Part shown: positions 19,201 to 28,117 of the stretch, piece after piece | Layout: every line of letters starts with the position of its first letter | Numbering within the stretch: the first letter of the stretch is position 1 | Made by a program: the position numbers and the translations under genes | The notes under the pieces: model-generated | Seen by the model: the letters and a program-made list of their open reading frames with translations, nothing else | Databases searched by the model: none | Told to the model about the DNA's origin: nothing | Assembly (NCBI RefSeq): GCF_900187015.1 | Contig: NZ_LT906479.1 | Coordinates: 1,054,001 to 1,118,000 of the forward strand | Length of the DNA stretch: 64,000 bases | DNA from: Serratia ficaria | Lineage (GTDB): Bacteria > Pseudomonadota > Gammaproteobacteria > Enterobacterales > Enterobacteriaceae | Reading direction: 5' to 3'

Positions 19201-20814
19201 ATGGGACGCAGATCGGGATTTGAAGGTTTTATTCGTGCGACAGCTAGAGCGGTAGCAGCAGCAGAGCGTGAGCGGAAGAGGTCAGAAAGAAATCATTTTG
19301 CTGAGGTTCGGCGTTTAGAACGTGAGGTTGAAAGAGAAAACGCTCAAATATTACGCGTACATAAGGCGGCTGAAAAAGCAGCTAAAGTCGCGTACTTAGA
19401 AGGGCGACAGGATGAGGTATCCGACCTGAACGCTGAACTGGAAGAGGTTATCATTTCCCTTTCAACCCTACTTGAACATACACTTGATTTTGATGATTCG
19501 ATAGATTTCACCGCTTTAAAAAAGGTGCCTCAGTTCGAAGATTTCAAAACGCCTAAGCACTTATTACCTGAGGCAGAGCCTGAGCTGAAAATTGTGAGTG
19601 TTCCTCCTGCATGGAAAATGATTTTTCCGTGGGTGCAGAGAAAGTATCAACGAGAATTACAAATTTCAGAAGATACTTTTTCTAGGAAAAAAGAAGAATA
19701 TCTGCGAAGGGCCTCCAACCAGAAGATTGAGTTAGATTCGTTGGTTGAGGAATATCAAAAGCATAGAACAGCCTATTTCGAAGAAGTTGAAAGGCAGCAT
19801 GAGGAAGTTAATCAGTTTGAACTAGATTATTTGGAATGTGTTCCTGACAGCGTACAGGCTTATTGTGGAATGGTTTTGACACGCTCTGAATATCCAGAGG
19901 TTGGGTTTCCTCAATCATTTAGACTCGCATACTTACCTGAAAATAAAGAATTGGTAGTTGAATATAGCTTGCCAGAGATATCTATTGTCCCAAGTCAGCT
20001 TGAGTATAAGTATGTTAAGACAAGAGATGCCATCGAGGCAAAGCCTAGAAAGGCTAACGAAATCAAAGAACTTTATCAGAATATAATTGCAGCAATTACA
20101 CTTCGAACTTTGCATGAGCTGTTCGAAGCAGATAAGGCCTCAGCTTTAACATCTGTTCTTTTTAACGGTGTTATCGAGACCGTTGATCCGACCAGTGGCC
20201 ATGATATCGTCGTTACGTTGGTTTCAGCTCGAGCGCATAAAGATGATTTTATGCAAATCAAACTTGAACGAGTTGAAAAAGTTGCATGTCTCCGAAGTCT
20301 GGGGGCTCAAGTTTCAGGACGACCTGATGAACTCCAGGCAGTCAAGCCCATTCTTGAGTTTGATATGGTTGATAAACGCTTCATTGATCAAGGTGATGCT
20401 CTTTCTGGACTTGAAACTCGCCCAAACCTTATGGAGCTTTCTCCATCTGAGTTCGAAGTATTGGTTTCAAACCTGTTTACGCAAATGGGATTAGATACGA
20501 AACTTACCAGGGGCACAAAAGACGGTGGTGTTGATGCGGTTGCATTTGATACACGTCCAATTCTAGGCGGTAAAGTTGTCATTCAAGCCAAAAGATATAA
20601 AGACACGGTCGGTGTCAGCTCCGTCAGAGATCTGTACGGTACAATGATGAACGAGGGCGCGAACAAAGGTATTTTGGTCTGTACCAGTCAGTACGGCAAA
20701 GACGCTTATCGATTTTGTGAGGATAAACCCATAGAACTCATTGATGGCGGAGGTCTTCTTTATCTCTTAAAGGAGCACGCCGGCGTATCTGCCCGTATTA
20801 ATCCAAATTTTTAA
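19201..20814 (+). CDS. Mrr-type restriction endonuclease with long coiled-coil N-terminus
   Basis: A 537-residue protein. Residues about 15-85 are a highly charged coiled coil, followed by a middle region without a recognised domain (about 90-415). The C-terminal Mrr_cat domain begins at about residue 420 (ELSPSEFEVLVSNLFTQMGL). The PD-(D/E)xK core appears as GGVDAVAF (Asp445), VVIQAKRYKD (Gln462, Lys464) and GILVCTSQYG. ATG at 19201 follows a GAGG site; TTG at 19168 is an alternative. Mrr proteins cut foreign or modified DNA, and solitary ones in tRNA-linked islands often act in phage defence; that role here is inference. No methylase is adjacent, and AT-rich codon use indicates transfer. 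Confidence 0.85.
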   Translation: MGRRSGFEGFIRATARAVAAAERERKRSERNHFAEVRRLEREVERENAQILRVHKAAEKAAKVAYLEGRQDEVSDLNAELEEVIISLSTLLEHTLDFDDSIDFTALKKVPQFEDFKTPKHLLPEAEPELKIVSVPPAWKMIFPWVQRKYQRELQISEDTFSRKKEEYLRRASNQKIELDSLVEEYQKHRTAYFEEVERQHEEVNQFELDYLECVPDSVQAYCGMVLTRSEYPEVGFPQSFRLAYLPENKELVVEYSLPEISIVPSQLEYKYVKTRDAIEAKPRKANEIKELYQNIIAAITLRTLHELFEADKASALTSVLFNGVIETVDPTSGHDIVVTLVSARAHKDDFMQIKLERVEKVACLRSLGAQVSGRPDELQAVKPILEFDMVDKRFIDQGDALSGLETRPNLMELSPSEFEVLVSNLFTQMGLDTKLTRGTKDGGVDAVAFDTRPILGGKVVIQAKRYKDTVGVSSVRDLYGTMMNEGANKGILVCTSQYGKDAYRFCEDKPIELIDGGGLLYLLKEHAGVSARINPNF

Positions 20815-20993
20815 GTAATTTTAAGGATGCCATTGAAGATAGCACTTTCGTTATGTTCATTGCTTTATCTGAGCTGTGGCACATCGATTAGCATAAAGAG
20901 TTGTTAGTAGCCGATGTACCTTAACTATAAGCGGACTGGTAAGTCCGCCTCCCTCTCCAATCAAAAAAATATTCCAGCAGCAAGATAAGTCAC

Positions 20994-21806
20994 CTAGCGA
21001 GTCGCCGTGAGCCTGTCCAGGAAGCTGAGCACCGCCTGATTGAAAAGCGCGGGCCGCTGCAAGGGGGCGAAATGGCTCACGCCGGGCAAGATGGTCAGGG
21101 TTGCGCCGGGAATGTTTGAGGCGAGATAAACCGCATGGTCGCGTTTAATGAACTCATCCTGTTCTCCCAGCACAATGTCGACCGGCACGGCGATGGCTCT
21201 CAGGTCGTCTGCCGAATAGTTGGGCTGGGTCCGCATCATCTCGGTGACTGCCGCGACAAAATCCTCGAAGCCGTCAGGCGTGGCCGAGAGCGCCGCATAG
21301 TCCTGCCGGTGCCGGGCAAAGCAGCGATCTATCCTGGGGGCCGGCTGCATTTCTCTGGCGCCGGTGGGGTCCATGTTGCAGGCAAAGAAAAACACCCCGG
21401 CCGTTCGGCTGGGCTGCGTGGCGGCAAGGGTAAGGGCCGTGCAGGCGCCGTCGCTCCATCCTACGAAATAGCCTTGTTCCAGAGCCAACCTGTCCATCAC
21501 CGCCAGCGCGTCGCCGGCCATCAGCTCATAAGAATAGGGCCGGCGATCGCGCGAGCTGCGGCCATGGCCGCGGCTGTCGATCAGCACCGCGCGGTAGCCG
21601 GCGTTGACGAGCGCCGGCACCTGATAGCCCCAATTGCCGGAGTGGCCCAATCCGCCGTGCAGCAGGAAAACCGGCGGGCCGTCACCGCAGGTGGCATACC
21701 AGATACGCGCCCCCTCATGCTCCAGCCGGCCTGCAACTGCGGCCGGGGGAAGGGGCGGCGCCCCGGTAGCCTGAAACAGGTTGAGATCGGTGTCTTCTAT
21801 CGGCAT
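20994..21806 (-). CDS. alpha/beta hydrolase
   Basis: A 270-residue hydrolase. The oxyanion-hole motif LLHGGLGHSGNWG, the RGHGRSS segment, the nucleophile elbow GWSDGA (GxSxG type), a late acidic VLGEQDEF and the catalytic His in GVSHFAPLQRP form a complete triad. No signal peptide. The start at 21806 is supported by a GGGAGCAGG site; the frame stays open further upstream, but the extension is basic and unlike the family. The substrate is unknown. Confidence 0.85.
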   Translation of the reverse strand: MPIEDTDLNLFQATGAPPLPPAAVAGRLEHEGARIWYATCGDGPPVFLLHGGLGHSGNWGYQVPALVNAGYRAVLIDSRGHGRSSRDRRPYSYELMAGDALAVMDRLALEQGYFVGWSDGACTALTLAATQPSRTAGVFFFACNMDPTGAREMQPAPRIDRCFARHRQDYAALSATPDGFEDFVAAVTEMMRTQPNYSADDLRAIAVPVDIVLGEQDEFIKRDHAVYLASNIPGATLTILPGVSHFAPLQRPALFNQAVLSFLDRLTATR

Positions 21807-22109
21807 AACCCTGCTCCCGCAGTCTACTGCAAACAACATCGGGTTTGTTTCCCCGCAATCAAAGGGTTGCCGCGCCCACCCGCAGCGCGCTTGCTTGTTA
21901 TTATAGAAAAGGCGCGGCAACTTTTGCCGTATCGGTTTATGGCGGCTTAATCTCTGCCTGCAAGGGACTAATCCAGAGAGCGTGGCCCGCCAGCCTCTGA
22001 TAGACTCTTGCAGATCCAAGCCTCGTGGCGATCGGGGCCTGCAACCTGGCGCAGCCTCAAAAATTGCAGGTATAATCCCACCAATTATTCAACGGATTCA
22101 GAAGCGAAG
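21807..22109. other. intergenic region upstream of yaiL
   Basis: No gene seen. A perfect TATAAT at 22071-22076 lies 34 bases before the yaiL ATG and is the likely -10 element; the -35 is not clear. The remainder probably holds the promoter of the divergent hydrolase. Confidence 0.4.
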
Positions 22110-22649
22110 ATGACAAAACTCACCTTACAAGAGCAGATGCTAAAAGCGGGTTTAGTGACCAGCAAAAAAATGGCCAAGGTCCAAAGAACGGCTAAAAAAT
22201 CGCGCGTTCAGGCGCGCGAGGCCAGAGAGGCGGTGGAAGAAAATAAAAAAGCCCAGCTCGAGCGTGATAAGCAGCTAAACGAGCAGCAAAAACAAGCAGC
22301 GTTATCCAAAGAATATAAAGCGCAGGTGAAGCAGCTGATTGAAATGAACAGAATCGACATTTCAAAAGGCGATATCGGTTTTAACTTCACCGACAACAAT
22401 TTAATTAAAAAAATCGTTGTGGATAAGCCGACGCAGGCCCAGCTGATCAGCGGCCGCCTGGCGATTGCCCGTTTGGTGGCGGATAACAGCGGCGAGAGCC
22501 AATATGCCATCATCCCGGCGAGCGTCGCCGATAAAATTGCGCAGCGGGATGCGGACAGTATCGTATTAAACAGCGCGCTGAGCCAGGAAGAGCAGGATGA
22601 AGACGATCCTTATGCCGACTTTAAAGTGCCCGATGATTTGATGTGGTAA
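22110..22649 (+). CDS. yaiL: DUF2058 family protein YaiL
   Basis: A 179-residue cytosolic protein. The N-terminal half (about residues 15-75) is a lysine- and glutamine-rich coiled coil (QRTAKKSRVQAREAREAVEENKKAQ). A compact C-terminal domain follows (KGDIGFNFTDNNLIKKIVVDKPTQAQLISGRLAIARL) with an acidic tail EEQDEDDPYADF. The pattern matches E. coli YaiL, a nucleoprotein-type protein of uncertain role. The start ATG at 22110 is chosen from the family N-terminus MTKLTLQEQMLKAGLV. Confidence 0.88.
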   Translation: MTKLTLQEQMLKAGLVTSKKMAKVQRTAKKSRVQAREAREAVEENKKAQLERDKQLNEQQKQAALSKEYKAQVKQLIEMNRIDISKGDIGFNFTDNNLIKKIVVDKPTQAQLISGRLAIARLVADNSGESQYAIIPASVADKIAQRDADSIVLNSALSQEEQDEDDPYADFKVPDDLMW

Positions 22650-22674
22650 CCCATACCCCGGTCGGCTTTGGCTC

Positions 22675-23373
22675 TCAGAACGGGCTGGCATGCTGGGCTT
22701 TGACCCACTCTTCGCTGATGGGGTGAACAAAATGCAGCTCGCTGGCGTGCAGCATCAGCCGCGGGGTGCGCTCGGTGCCTGGCGGCAGGCGGCCGCCATA
22801 CAGGTCACAGCCCCAAATCGGGTGGCCCAACTGCTGGCAATGGATGCGCAGTTGATGCGTGCGCCCGGTTTCCGGGGTTAGCCGCACCCGCGTCAATGGC
22901 AGCAATCTCCCCTCCGCCGGCTCATGGTAAAAGCGTTCGACCACCCGATAGCGGGAGCGCGCGGGCTTGCCGCGCAGGGCGCAAATCGACATCAGCGGAA
23001 ACAGCGCCGGGTCTTTGGCGATCGCGGCGTCTATCACCCCTTCGTTGTCGGCCAAGTGCCCGCACAGCAGCGCGCTGTACACCTTGGTCACCGTGCGTTG
23101 ACTGAACTGCCGGCAAAGGGCGGCATTGATAGCCTTATTGCGGGCGATCACCATCAGGCCGGAGGTGCCGAAATCCAGGCGGTGCACCAGGGTGCAGCCG
23201 GGGAATATCTGCACCAGCCGGTGATGCACCGAATCCAGATTTTGCGGATTTTTCCCCGAAAGGCTAAGCAGCCCGGCGGGTTTATTGATAAGCGCCAGGT
23301 GCGCGTCCTGATAGAGGATTTCTATCTGGTCATGGCACGGCGGGGCGATAAAGCTATCGAAAATCGTAGACAT
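22675..23373 (-). CDS. RluA-family RNA pseudouridine synthase
   Basis: A 232-residue enzyme that isomerises uridine to pseudouridine in RNA. The catalytic motif HRLDFGTSGLMV carries the invariant Asp. Other family marks are INKPAGLLSL near the start, KVYSALLCG and TGRTHQLRIHCQQLGHPIWGCDLYG. No S4 domain is present, so it is the short form. The RNA substrate cannot be deduced. It is convergent with yaiL and encoded just downstream of a same-strand LysR gene. Confidence 0.92.
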   Translation of the reverse strand: MSTIFDSFIAPPCHDQIEILYQDAHLALINKPAGLLSLSGKNPQNLDSVHHRLVQIFPGCTLVHRLDFGTSGLMVIARNKAINAALCRQFSQRTVTKVYSALLCGHLADNEGVIDAAIAKDPALFPLMSICALRGKPARSRYRVVERFYHEPAEGRLLPLTRVRLTPETGRTHQLRIHCQQLGHPIWGCDLYGGRLPPGTERTPRLMLHASELHFVHPISEEWVKAQHASPF

Positions 23374-23439
23374 CGGGCTGCCGGGTGAAGAGCGGGAGCG
23401 GATAATAACCAATTTTCGGCCGGCTGACGAATCCGCCGT

Positions 23440-24354
23440 TTAGCGAGCCCGGCGGCCCCTGCCAGGCTCGAACATTCGCAGCGCATCCACAACCAGCGAA
23501 AATGCCGGTGAAGGCTGCTTGCGGCTGGGGTAATACAGGTAATAGCCGGGGAAAGGGCGGCACCAGGGCTCCAGCACGCGGATCAACCGTCCTTCGGCGA
23601 TATGCGCGCCAAATTCCTCTTCGGGCAAGAAGGCGATACCCAGCCCCGCCAGTGCCGCATCGACAATATGTTCCGAAGTGTTAAAGGTGAGCTGGCCGCC
23701 GACGCGCACTTTCAGGTCGCCGTCATCCTGATCAAAGTCCCACACGTATAGCCCGCCAGATTTGATCATCCGCTGATTGATGCACAGATGTTGCGTCAAC
23801 TCTTGCGGCGTTTGGGGCAGGGGATAACGCGCAAAATAGTCCGGCGAGGCGACCGCCGCCATGCGCAGTCTGGGGCCGATAGGCACGGCGATCATGTCTT
23901 TATCGATGGTGTCGCCGAGCCGCACTCCGGCATCAAAGCGGTCCGCCACAATATCTCTGAAACCATGATTGGCATCGAACTCGATGCGGATATCCGGATA
24001 TTCGCGCAGCAGCGGCGTCAGCTTCGGCAGCAGCGTGGTGCGCAACACGTTCGGGCCGCAGGTGATGCGCACGGTGCCGGCAGGCTTGTCGCGCAATTCG
24101 GTCAGCATATCCAGCTCGGTTTCAATTTCGTCGATGCGGTTGCCGATGGCCTGCAGCAAGCGCTCTCCGGCCGCGGTGGGGGAAACGCTGCGGGTGGTGC
24201 GGGTCAGCAGGCGGATCTGCATGCGTTCCTCCAGCCCGGAAATCGCCTGGCTGAGCGCCGGCTGGGTTACGCCCAACTGCGCGGCAGCGCGGGTAAAGCT
24301 GCCCTCGCGCGCCACCGTAACGAAATAGAGCAGGTCGTTCAAATTGCGTCTCAT
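23440..24354 (-). CDS. LysR-family regulator divergent from an MFS gene
   Basis: A 304-residue LysR protein with HTH (DLLYFVTVAREGSFTRAAAQLGVTQPALSQAISGLEERMQIRLLTRTTRSVSPT) and effector domain. It is divergent from the MFS transporter gene across 229 bases containing the palindrome TGAGCTTATAAGCTCA, 27 bases upstream of this gene's start. It most likely controls the transporter and the exported hydrolase next to it. Confidence 0.92.
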   Translation of the reverse strand: MRRNLNDLLYFVTVAREGSFTRAAAQLGVTQPALSQAISGLEERMQIRLLTRTTRSVSPTAAGERLLQAIGNRIDEIETELDMLTELRDKPAGTVRITCGPNVLRTTLLPKLTPLLREYPDIRIEFDANHGFRDIVADRFDAGVRLGDTIDKDMIAVPIGPRLRMAAVASPDYFARYPLPQTPQELTQHLCINQRMIKSGGLYVWDFDQDDGDLKVRVGGQLTFNTSEHIVDAALAGLGIAFLPEEEFGAHIAEGRLIRVLEPWCRPFPGYYLYYPSRKQPSPAFSLVVDALRMFEPGRGRRAR

Positions 24355-24380
24355 CGGATTGGCCCTGTTGATTAATAACC

Positions 24381-24396
24381 TGAGCTTATAAGCTCA
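24381..24396. promoter_or_regulatory. 16-bp perfect palindrome, candidate LysR operator
   Basis: TGAGCTTATAAGCTCA is fully self-complementary and contains a T-N11-A arrangement. It lies between the divergent LysR and MFS genes, nearer the LysR start. Confidence 0.5.
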
Positions 24397-24583
24397 TTAA
24401 GCATTCATTAGCTAGTCACCCTACGCCCTGCGTGTAGAATTTCAAGCAAGAGATCGTTACCCCGCAGCGAATACACGCCGCCTCTCTTTATTCTCACCAC
24501 ATTCTTTTTGACGTTATTCCCATCCCTAGCGTCCGGCCCCGGCTTGCCTGAAATTGCCGGGCCACTATTTGGAGGTCGTATTT

Positions 24584-25765
24584 ATGTCCACGCTGTCGAG
24601 CGAGGTATCCCGCCGGGAACGCGCCTACTGGAGCGGCGTATTCGCCATGACGCTGTGCGTGTTTGTCCTGATTGCGTCGGAGTTTATGCCCGTGAGCCTG
24701 CTGACGCCGATATCAGGGGATTTGGGCGTCAGCGAAGGGCTGGCAGGGCAGGGGATCGCCATCTCCGGCGCGTTGGCGGTGCTGACCAGCCTGTCGATCT
24801 CAACGCTTGCCGGCAATCTCGATCGCAAAGTCTTGCTGTTGGGTATGACGGCGCTGATGGCGTTTTCCGGCGCCGTTATCGCACTGGCGCCAAGCTACCT
24901 CATCTATATGGCCGGCCGCGCCCTGATCGGCGTGGCCATTGGCGGTTTCTGGTCGCTGTCTGCGGCGACCGCCATTCGTTTGGTGCCGCAGCCTCAGGTT
25001 CCGCGTGCGCTGGCCATTTTTAACGGCGGCAACGCGCTGGCCGCCGTTGTCGCCGCGCCGCTCGGCAGTTATCTGGGGGCGCTTATCGGCTGGCGCGGTG
25101 CCTTCTTCTGCCTGGTTCCCGTGGCGCTGTTCGCCTTTGTCTGGCAGTGGTTCAGCCTGCCGAAGATGAAGGCGGCTACAGGCGCGCAACCCGGCGGCGC
25201 GGTTTTTCGCCTGTTGGCGGATCCGTTGGTGGCGGTTGGCCTGGCGGCCTGCGGGCTGTTCTTTATGGGGCAATTTGCTCTGTTTACCTACGTTCGCCCC
25301 TTTCTGGAAACGGTGACGCGGGTAGATATCCCGGCGTTGTCTTTCATTCTGCTGACCATCGGGGTGACGGGATTTATCGGCACTCTGCTGATCGGCGCGT
25401 TTCTGCAGGCGGGTTTTTACCCCACGCTTATCGCCATCCCTTTGCTGATGGCCGCCATTGCCGGGGGGCTGATGGCTTTCGGCCACAGCGTATGGATTGT
25501 CGCGCCGCTGTTCGGTTTCTGGGGGCTTATCGCCACCGCAGCGCCGACGGGGTGGTGGACCTGGCTCGCCAGAACCTTGCCGAACGACGCCGAAGCGGGC
25601 GGCGGCCTGATGGTCGCGGTCGTGCAGCTGTCCATCGCGCTGGGGTCCACCCTCGGCGGCCTGGCCTTTGATCACCGCGGTTATCAAAGCACATTCACCC
25701 TGAGCGCCATGTTACTGGCGATGGCTGCCGCCCTGACGCTCTGGACGTCGCGCAAAGATCGTTAA
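24584..25765 (+). CDS. DHA1-type MFS efflux transporter (NepI-like)
   Basis: A 393-residue major facilitator protein with 12 predicted helices. The opening FAMTLCVFVLIASEFMPVSLLTPI and the motif-A-like loop TLAGNLDRKVLLLG fit the DHA1 family. The segments ALIGVAIGGFWSLSAATAIRLVP and APLGSYLGALIGWR recall the purine ribonucleoside exporter NepI. A GGAGG site precedes the ATG at 24584. The substrate is not known. It is followed after 18 bases by an exported hydrolase, so the pair is probably one operon under the divergent LysR protein. Confidence 0.88.
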   Translation: MSTLSSEVSRRERAYWSGVFAMTLCVFVLIASEFMPVSLLTPISGDLGVSEGLAGQGIAISGALAVLTSLSISTLAGNLDRKVLLLGMTALMAFSGAVIALAPSYLIYMAGRALIGVAIGGFWSLSAATAIRLVPQPQVPRALAIFNGGNALAAVVAAPLGSYLGALIGWRGAFFCLVPVALFAFVWQWFSLPKMKAATGAQPGGAVFRLLADPLVAVGLAACGLFFMGQFALFTYVRPFLETVTRVDIPALSFILLTIGVTGFIGTLLIGAFLQAGFYPTLIAIPLLMAAIAGGLMAFGHSVWIVAPLFGFWGLIATAAPTGWWTWLARTLPNDAEAGGGLMVAVVQLSIALGSTLGGLAFDHRGYQSTFTLSAMLLAMAAALTLWTSRKDR

Positions 25766-25783
25766 CCCACTGAGGAAGCTTTA

Positions 25784-26812
25784 ATGAGAACCTTCACCTT
25801 GCTGTTTGGGCTGTTAATCAGCGCATTTGCCGCCACAGGCGCCGATATGTCCAACGGCGCGAATAATTTCTATAAAAGCGACAAGGTCAGCCGGCAAAAA
25901 GTCAGCTTTAAAAATCAATACCGGATGAATGTCGCCGGCAACCTGTTTATGCCGAAAGGCATGAGCCACAACGCCCGGCTGCCGGCCATCATCGTCGGCC
26001 ACCCGATGGGGGCGGTAAAGGAGCAGAGCTCAAACCTGTATGCGCAAAAACTGGCGGAGCAGGGATTCGTCACGCTGGCGATCGATCTGTCTTTCTGGGG
26101 CGAAAGCGCAGGCAAGCCCGGCCATCTGATTTCTCCGGAAATTTATGCGGATGACTTCAGCGCCGCGGTCGATTATCTGAGCACCCGGCCCTACGTCTCG
26201 CCGGAAAACATTGGCGTCTTGGGGATCTGCGGCAGCGGGAGCTTCGTCATCAGCGCGGCGAAAATTGATCCGCGCATGAAGGCTATCGCCACGGTCAGCA
26301 TGTATGACATGGGGGCGGCTTTCCGTAATGGCCTGCAGCATTCCGTTACGCCAGAGCAGCGCAAAGCCTTTATTGAATCGGCGGCGAAGCAACGGCTGGC
26401 CGAGTTTAAGGGCGAAGAAACAGCTTATATTCCCGGCACCCTTAACAAACTTGATGATTCAACGCCTGCGATTCAGCGTGAGTTCTTCGATTTCTATCGC
26501 ACCCCGCGCGGCGCTTATACCCCGCCGGGCGAGAAGGCCGAGCTGACGACAAAACCGATGTTGAGCAGTATCGGCAAGTTTATGAACTTCTACCCGTTTA
26601 ATGACATCGAGACCATCTCACCGCGCCCCATGCTGTTTATTGCCGGCGAGCGGGCGCACTCGAAAGAGTTTAGTGAAGATGCCTACAAACGTGCGGGGCA
26701 GCCGAAAGAGCTGTACATCGTTCCGCGGGCCGGCCATGTGGATCTCTACGATCGCGTCGATCTGATCCCTTTCGATAAGCTGAGCTCGTTCTTTAAAGCC
26801 AACCTGCGGTAA
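25784..26812 (+). CDS. exported alpha/beta hydrolase (YcjY/DLH-like)
   Basis: A 342-residue protein with a signal peptide ending near residue 20 (LLISAFAATGA) and an alpha/beta-hydrolase fold. It has the GHPMGAVKEQSSN oxyanion region, nucleophile elbow GICGSGSF, the late acidic IAGERAHSKEF and catalytic His in RAGHVDLYD. It resembles the YcjY / dienelactone-hydrolase-like group. In operon with the MFS gene 18 bases upstream, which suggests processing of a compound that the transporter moves. A terminator follows. Confidence 0.85.
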   Translation: MRTFTLLFGLLISAFAATGADMSNGANNFYKSDKVSRQKVSFKNQYRMNVAGNLFMPKGMSHNARLPAIIVGHPMGAVKEQSSNLYAQKLAEQGFVTLAIDLSFWGESAGKPGHLISPEIYADDFSAAVDYLSTRPYVSPENIGVLGICGSGSFVISAAKIDPRMKAIATVSMYDMGAAFRNGLQHSVTPEQRKAFIESAAKQRLAEFKGEETAYIPGTLNKLDDSTPAIQREFFDFYRTPRGAYTPPGEKAELTTKPMLSSIGKFMNFYPFNDIETISPRPMLFIAGERAHSKEFSEDAYKRAGQPKELYIVPRAGHVDLYDRVDLIPFDKLSSFFKANLR

Positions 26813-26817
26813 TGCCG

Positions 26818-26850
26818 AAAAGCCGCGCCCGATCTCGGGTGCGGCTTTGC
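26818..26850 (+). terminator. intrinsic terminator after the exported hydrolase
   Basis: A long stem AAAGCCGCGCCCG / CGGGTGCGGCTTT (one G-T pair) with a short loop, directly after the stop codon. The T-run is short (three). Confidence 0.75.
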
Positions 26851-26976
26851 CTGGCCGGCGGCTAGCCCCCGCCAGCCTGTTGCCGGTTAAACAGCCGTTT
26901 ACTTATCTGCTGCTATCATTAACCTGATTTGGCGTTGCGAGCGCGGGCGTTTGCCGTTGCTTCGCAAGCCCGTGTT

Positions 26977-27001
26977 GCCGCGCCGCGATCTGCGGCGCGG
27001 C
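26977..27001. other. strong GC hairpin upstream of the TM2 gene
   Basis: A perfect 10-bp stem GCCGCGCCGC / GCGGCGCGGC with loop GATCT. It has no T-run on the plus strand, and lies 46 bases before the TM2 gene. Its role is unknown. Confidence 0.4.
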
Positions 27002-27047
27002 ATTTGGTCATGCCGGTGGTTCGGTGATAGCTAAGGAGAAGTGAGAA

Positions 27048-27266
27048 ATGAGCAGAAAAGACAAGCTCGCTGCGGCCCTGTTGGCCATATTTTTAGGTGG
27101 CCTGGGCATTCACAAGTTTTATTTGGGAATGAAATGGTGGGGGCTGTTCTATCTGATCTTCTGTTGGACAGGGATCCCGTCTATTGTCGGCTTTATTGAA
27201 GGCATCTACTATCTCTTCCAGTCGGAAGACAAGTTCAACCAGAAATACAATCCCGGGTTGATTTAA
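27048..27266 (+). CDS. TM2 domain-containing membrane protein
   Basis: A 72-residue protein consisting of one TM2 domain: a charged start MSRKDKLAA, helix ALLAIFLGGLGIHKFYLGM with the conserved GxxGxHxFYLG motif, then a second helix pair ending in a polar tail. AAGGAGAAG precedes the ATG. The function of stand-alone bacterial TM2 proteins is not established. It is monocistronic, with no partner visible. Confidence 0.9.
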   Translation: MSRKDKLAAALLAIFLGGLGIHKFYLGMKWWGLFYLIFCWTGIPSIVGFIEGIYYLFQSEDKFNQKYNPGLI

Positions 27267-27338
27267 GTTTCTCCGCGGCGGCGCCCCTTTATCGGCAGGG
27301 GGCGCCAGCGCATCTTCGGCTCGGCCCTGTCTCGGTTA

Positions 27339-27440
27339 TTAACGGGGCTCTGGCGGCCATGCGACCCCGAGGGAAATCAGCTCGTCGCGCACTTTTTCAC
27401 ACTGCTGACGGTAATCAGTTCCCCCTTTGATTTGCTCTAT
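27339..27440 (-). other. open frame continuing after the cytochrome b561 stop codon
   Basis: Directly after the cytochrome gene's TGA the same frame stays open for 33 more codons (beginning IEQIKGGTDYRQQCEKV, ending LGVAWPPEPR) and stops at 27339. The residues look like a genuine protein tail. There is no ATG or GTG early in this stretch, so it is either a 3' remnant of a lost gene or a coincidence. Confidence 0.3.
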
Positions 27441-27980
27441 TCAGCGCTTTTTCATCAGCGGCAGCATGCGCACCAGCGCATTGTCCTTAACGATATAATG
27501 ATGGAACAGCGCGGCGGCGGCGTGCAGGCCAATCAGCCAATAGCCGAATGACGCCAGCGTCTTGTGCCAGCCGATAATCATCCGCGCCTGCGGCCGATCC
27601 GCCACGTCGGCAAAGGGCATCGGCAGGCCGAACAGAAACCACTCTTTGCCGCCCAGGTAGCGCGAATACACGCCCAGCACCGGCAGCGTCAGCAACAGCA
27701 GGTAGATGAGGGTATGCACCAGATGCGCCATGCCGGTCTGCCATTTCGGCGGTTTGGGGGTGATGGCGGGGGAGGCGTGGCGCCAGCGCAGCAGCAGGCG
27801 GGCAATCATCAAGGCGAACACCGTTACTCCGCAGCTGAAATGGGTGACGACCAGCACGTACCACAGCGGGGTGCCGGGTTCGGCAAAGCCGCGCAGCTCA
27901 ATGGTGGTGCAGGTGATGACCAACAGGATCGCGACCAGCCAGTGCAGACGGATCTGCATCGGCATATAAGTGTTCTGCAC
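27441..27980 (-). CDS. cybB: cytochrome b561
   Basis: A 179-residue inner-membrane di-heme cytochrome b with four helices and histidines in MQIRLHWLVAIL, VVTHFSCGV, GMAHLVHTLIY and IGWHKTLASFG/GLHAAAALFHHY. The family passes electrons between quinones and acceptors such as superoxide. The start is GTG at 27980 behind AAGGTAACCC; ATG at 27965 is possible but lacks a ribosome site. The gene appears to be transcribed alone. Confidence 0.9.
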   Translation of the reverse strand: MQNTYMPMQIRLHWLVAILLVITCTTIELRGFAEPGTPLWYVLVVTHFSCGVTVFALMIARLLLRWRHASPAITPKPPKWQTGMAHLVHTLIYLLLLTLPVLGVYSRYLGGKEWFLFGLPMPFADVADRPQARMIIGWHKTLASFGYWLIGLHAAAALFHHYIVKDNALVRMLPLMKKR

Positions 27981-28117
27981 CGGGTTACCTTTTGAGGTTA
28001 AATCGCATGTCTGCCGATGGTAACCAAATGTTACGGCCGAGGAAAGCGCCGGCGCATGGGTATCGGTGATATCGATAGCGTTGCCGCCCCCGCCGGCGAC
28101 GGGGGCGAAGCAGGCCG

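Noticed and set aside
20931..20962. GCGGACT-GGTA-AGTCCGC hairpin followed by CTCCCTCTCC, considered as a tRNA fragment marking the right end of the thrW insertion
   Set aside because: It does not match thrW or another tRNA end well enough; no TTCGA loop or CCA. It may be a weak terminator or chance.
16390..20990. Search for a second copy of the tRNA-Thr 3' end (attR)
   Set aside because: No repeat of the T-arm/acceptor sequence was found by eye, so integrase-type insertion is not demonstrated.
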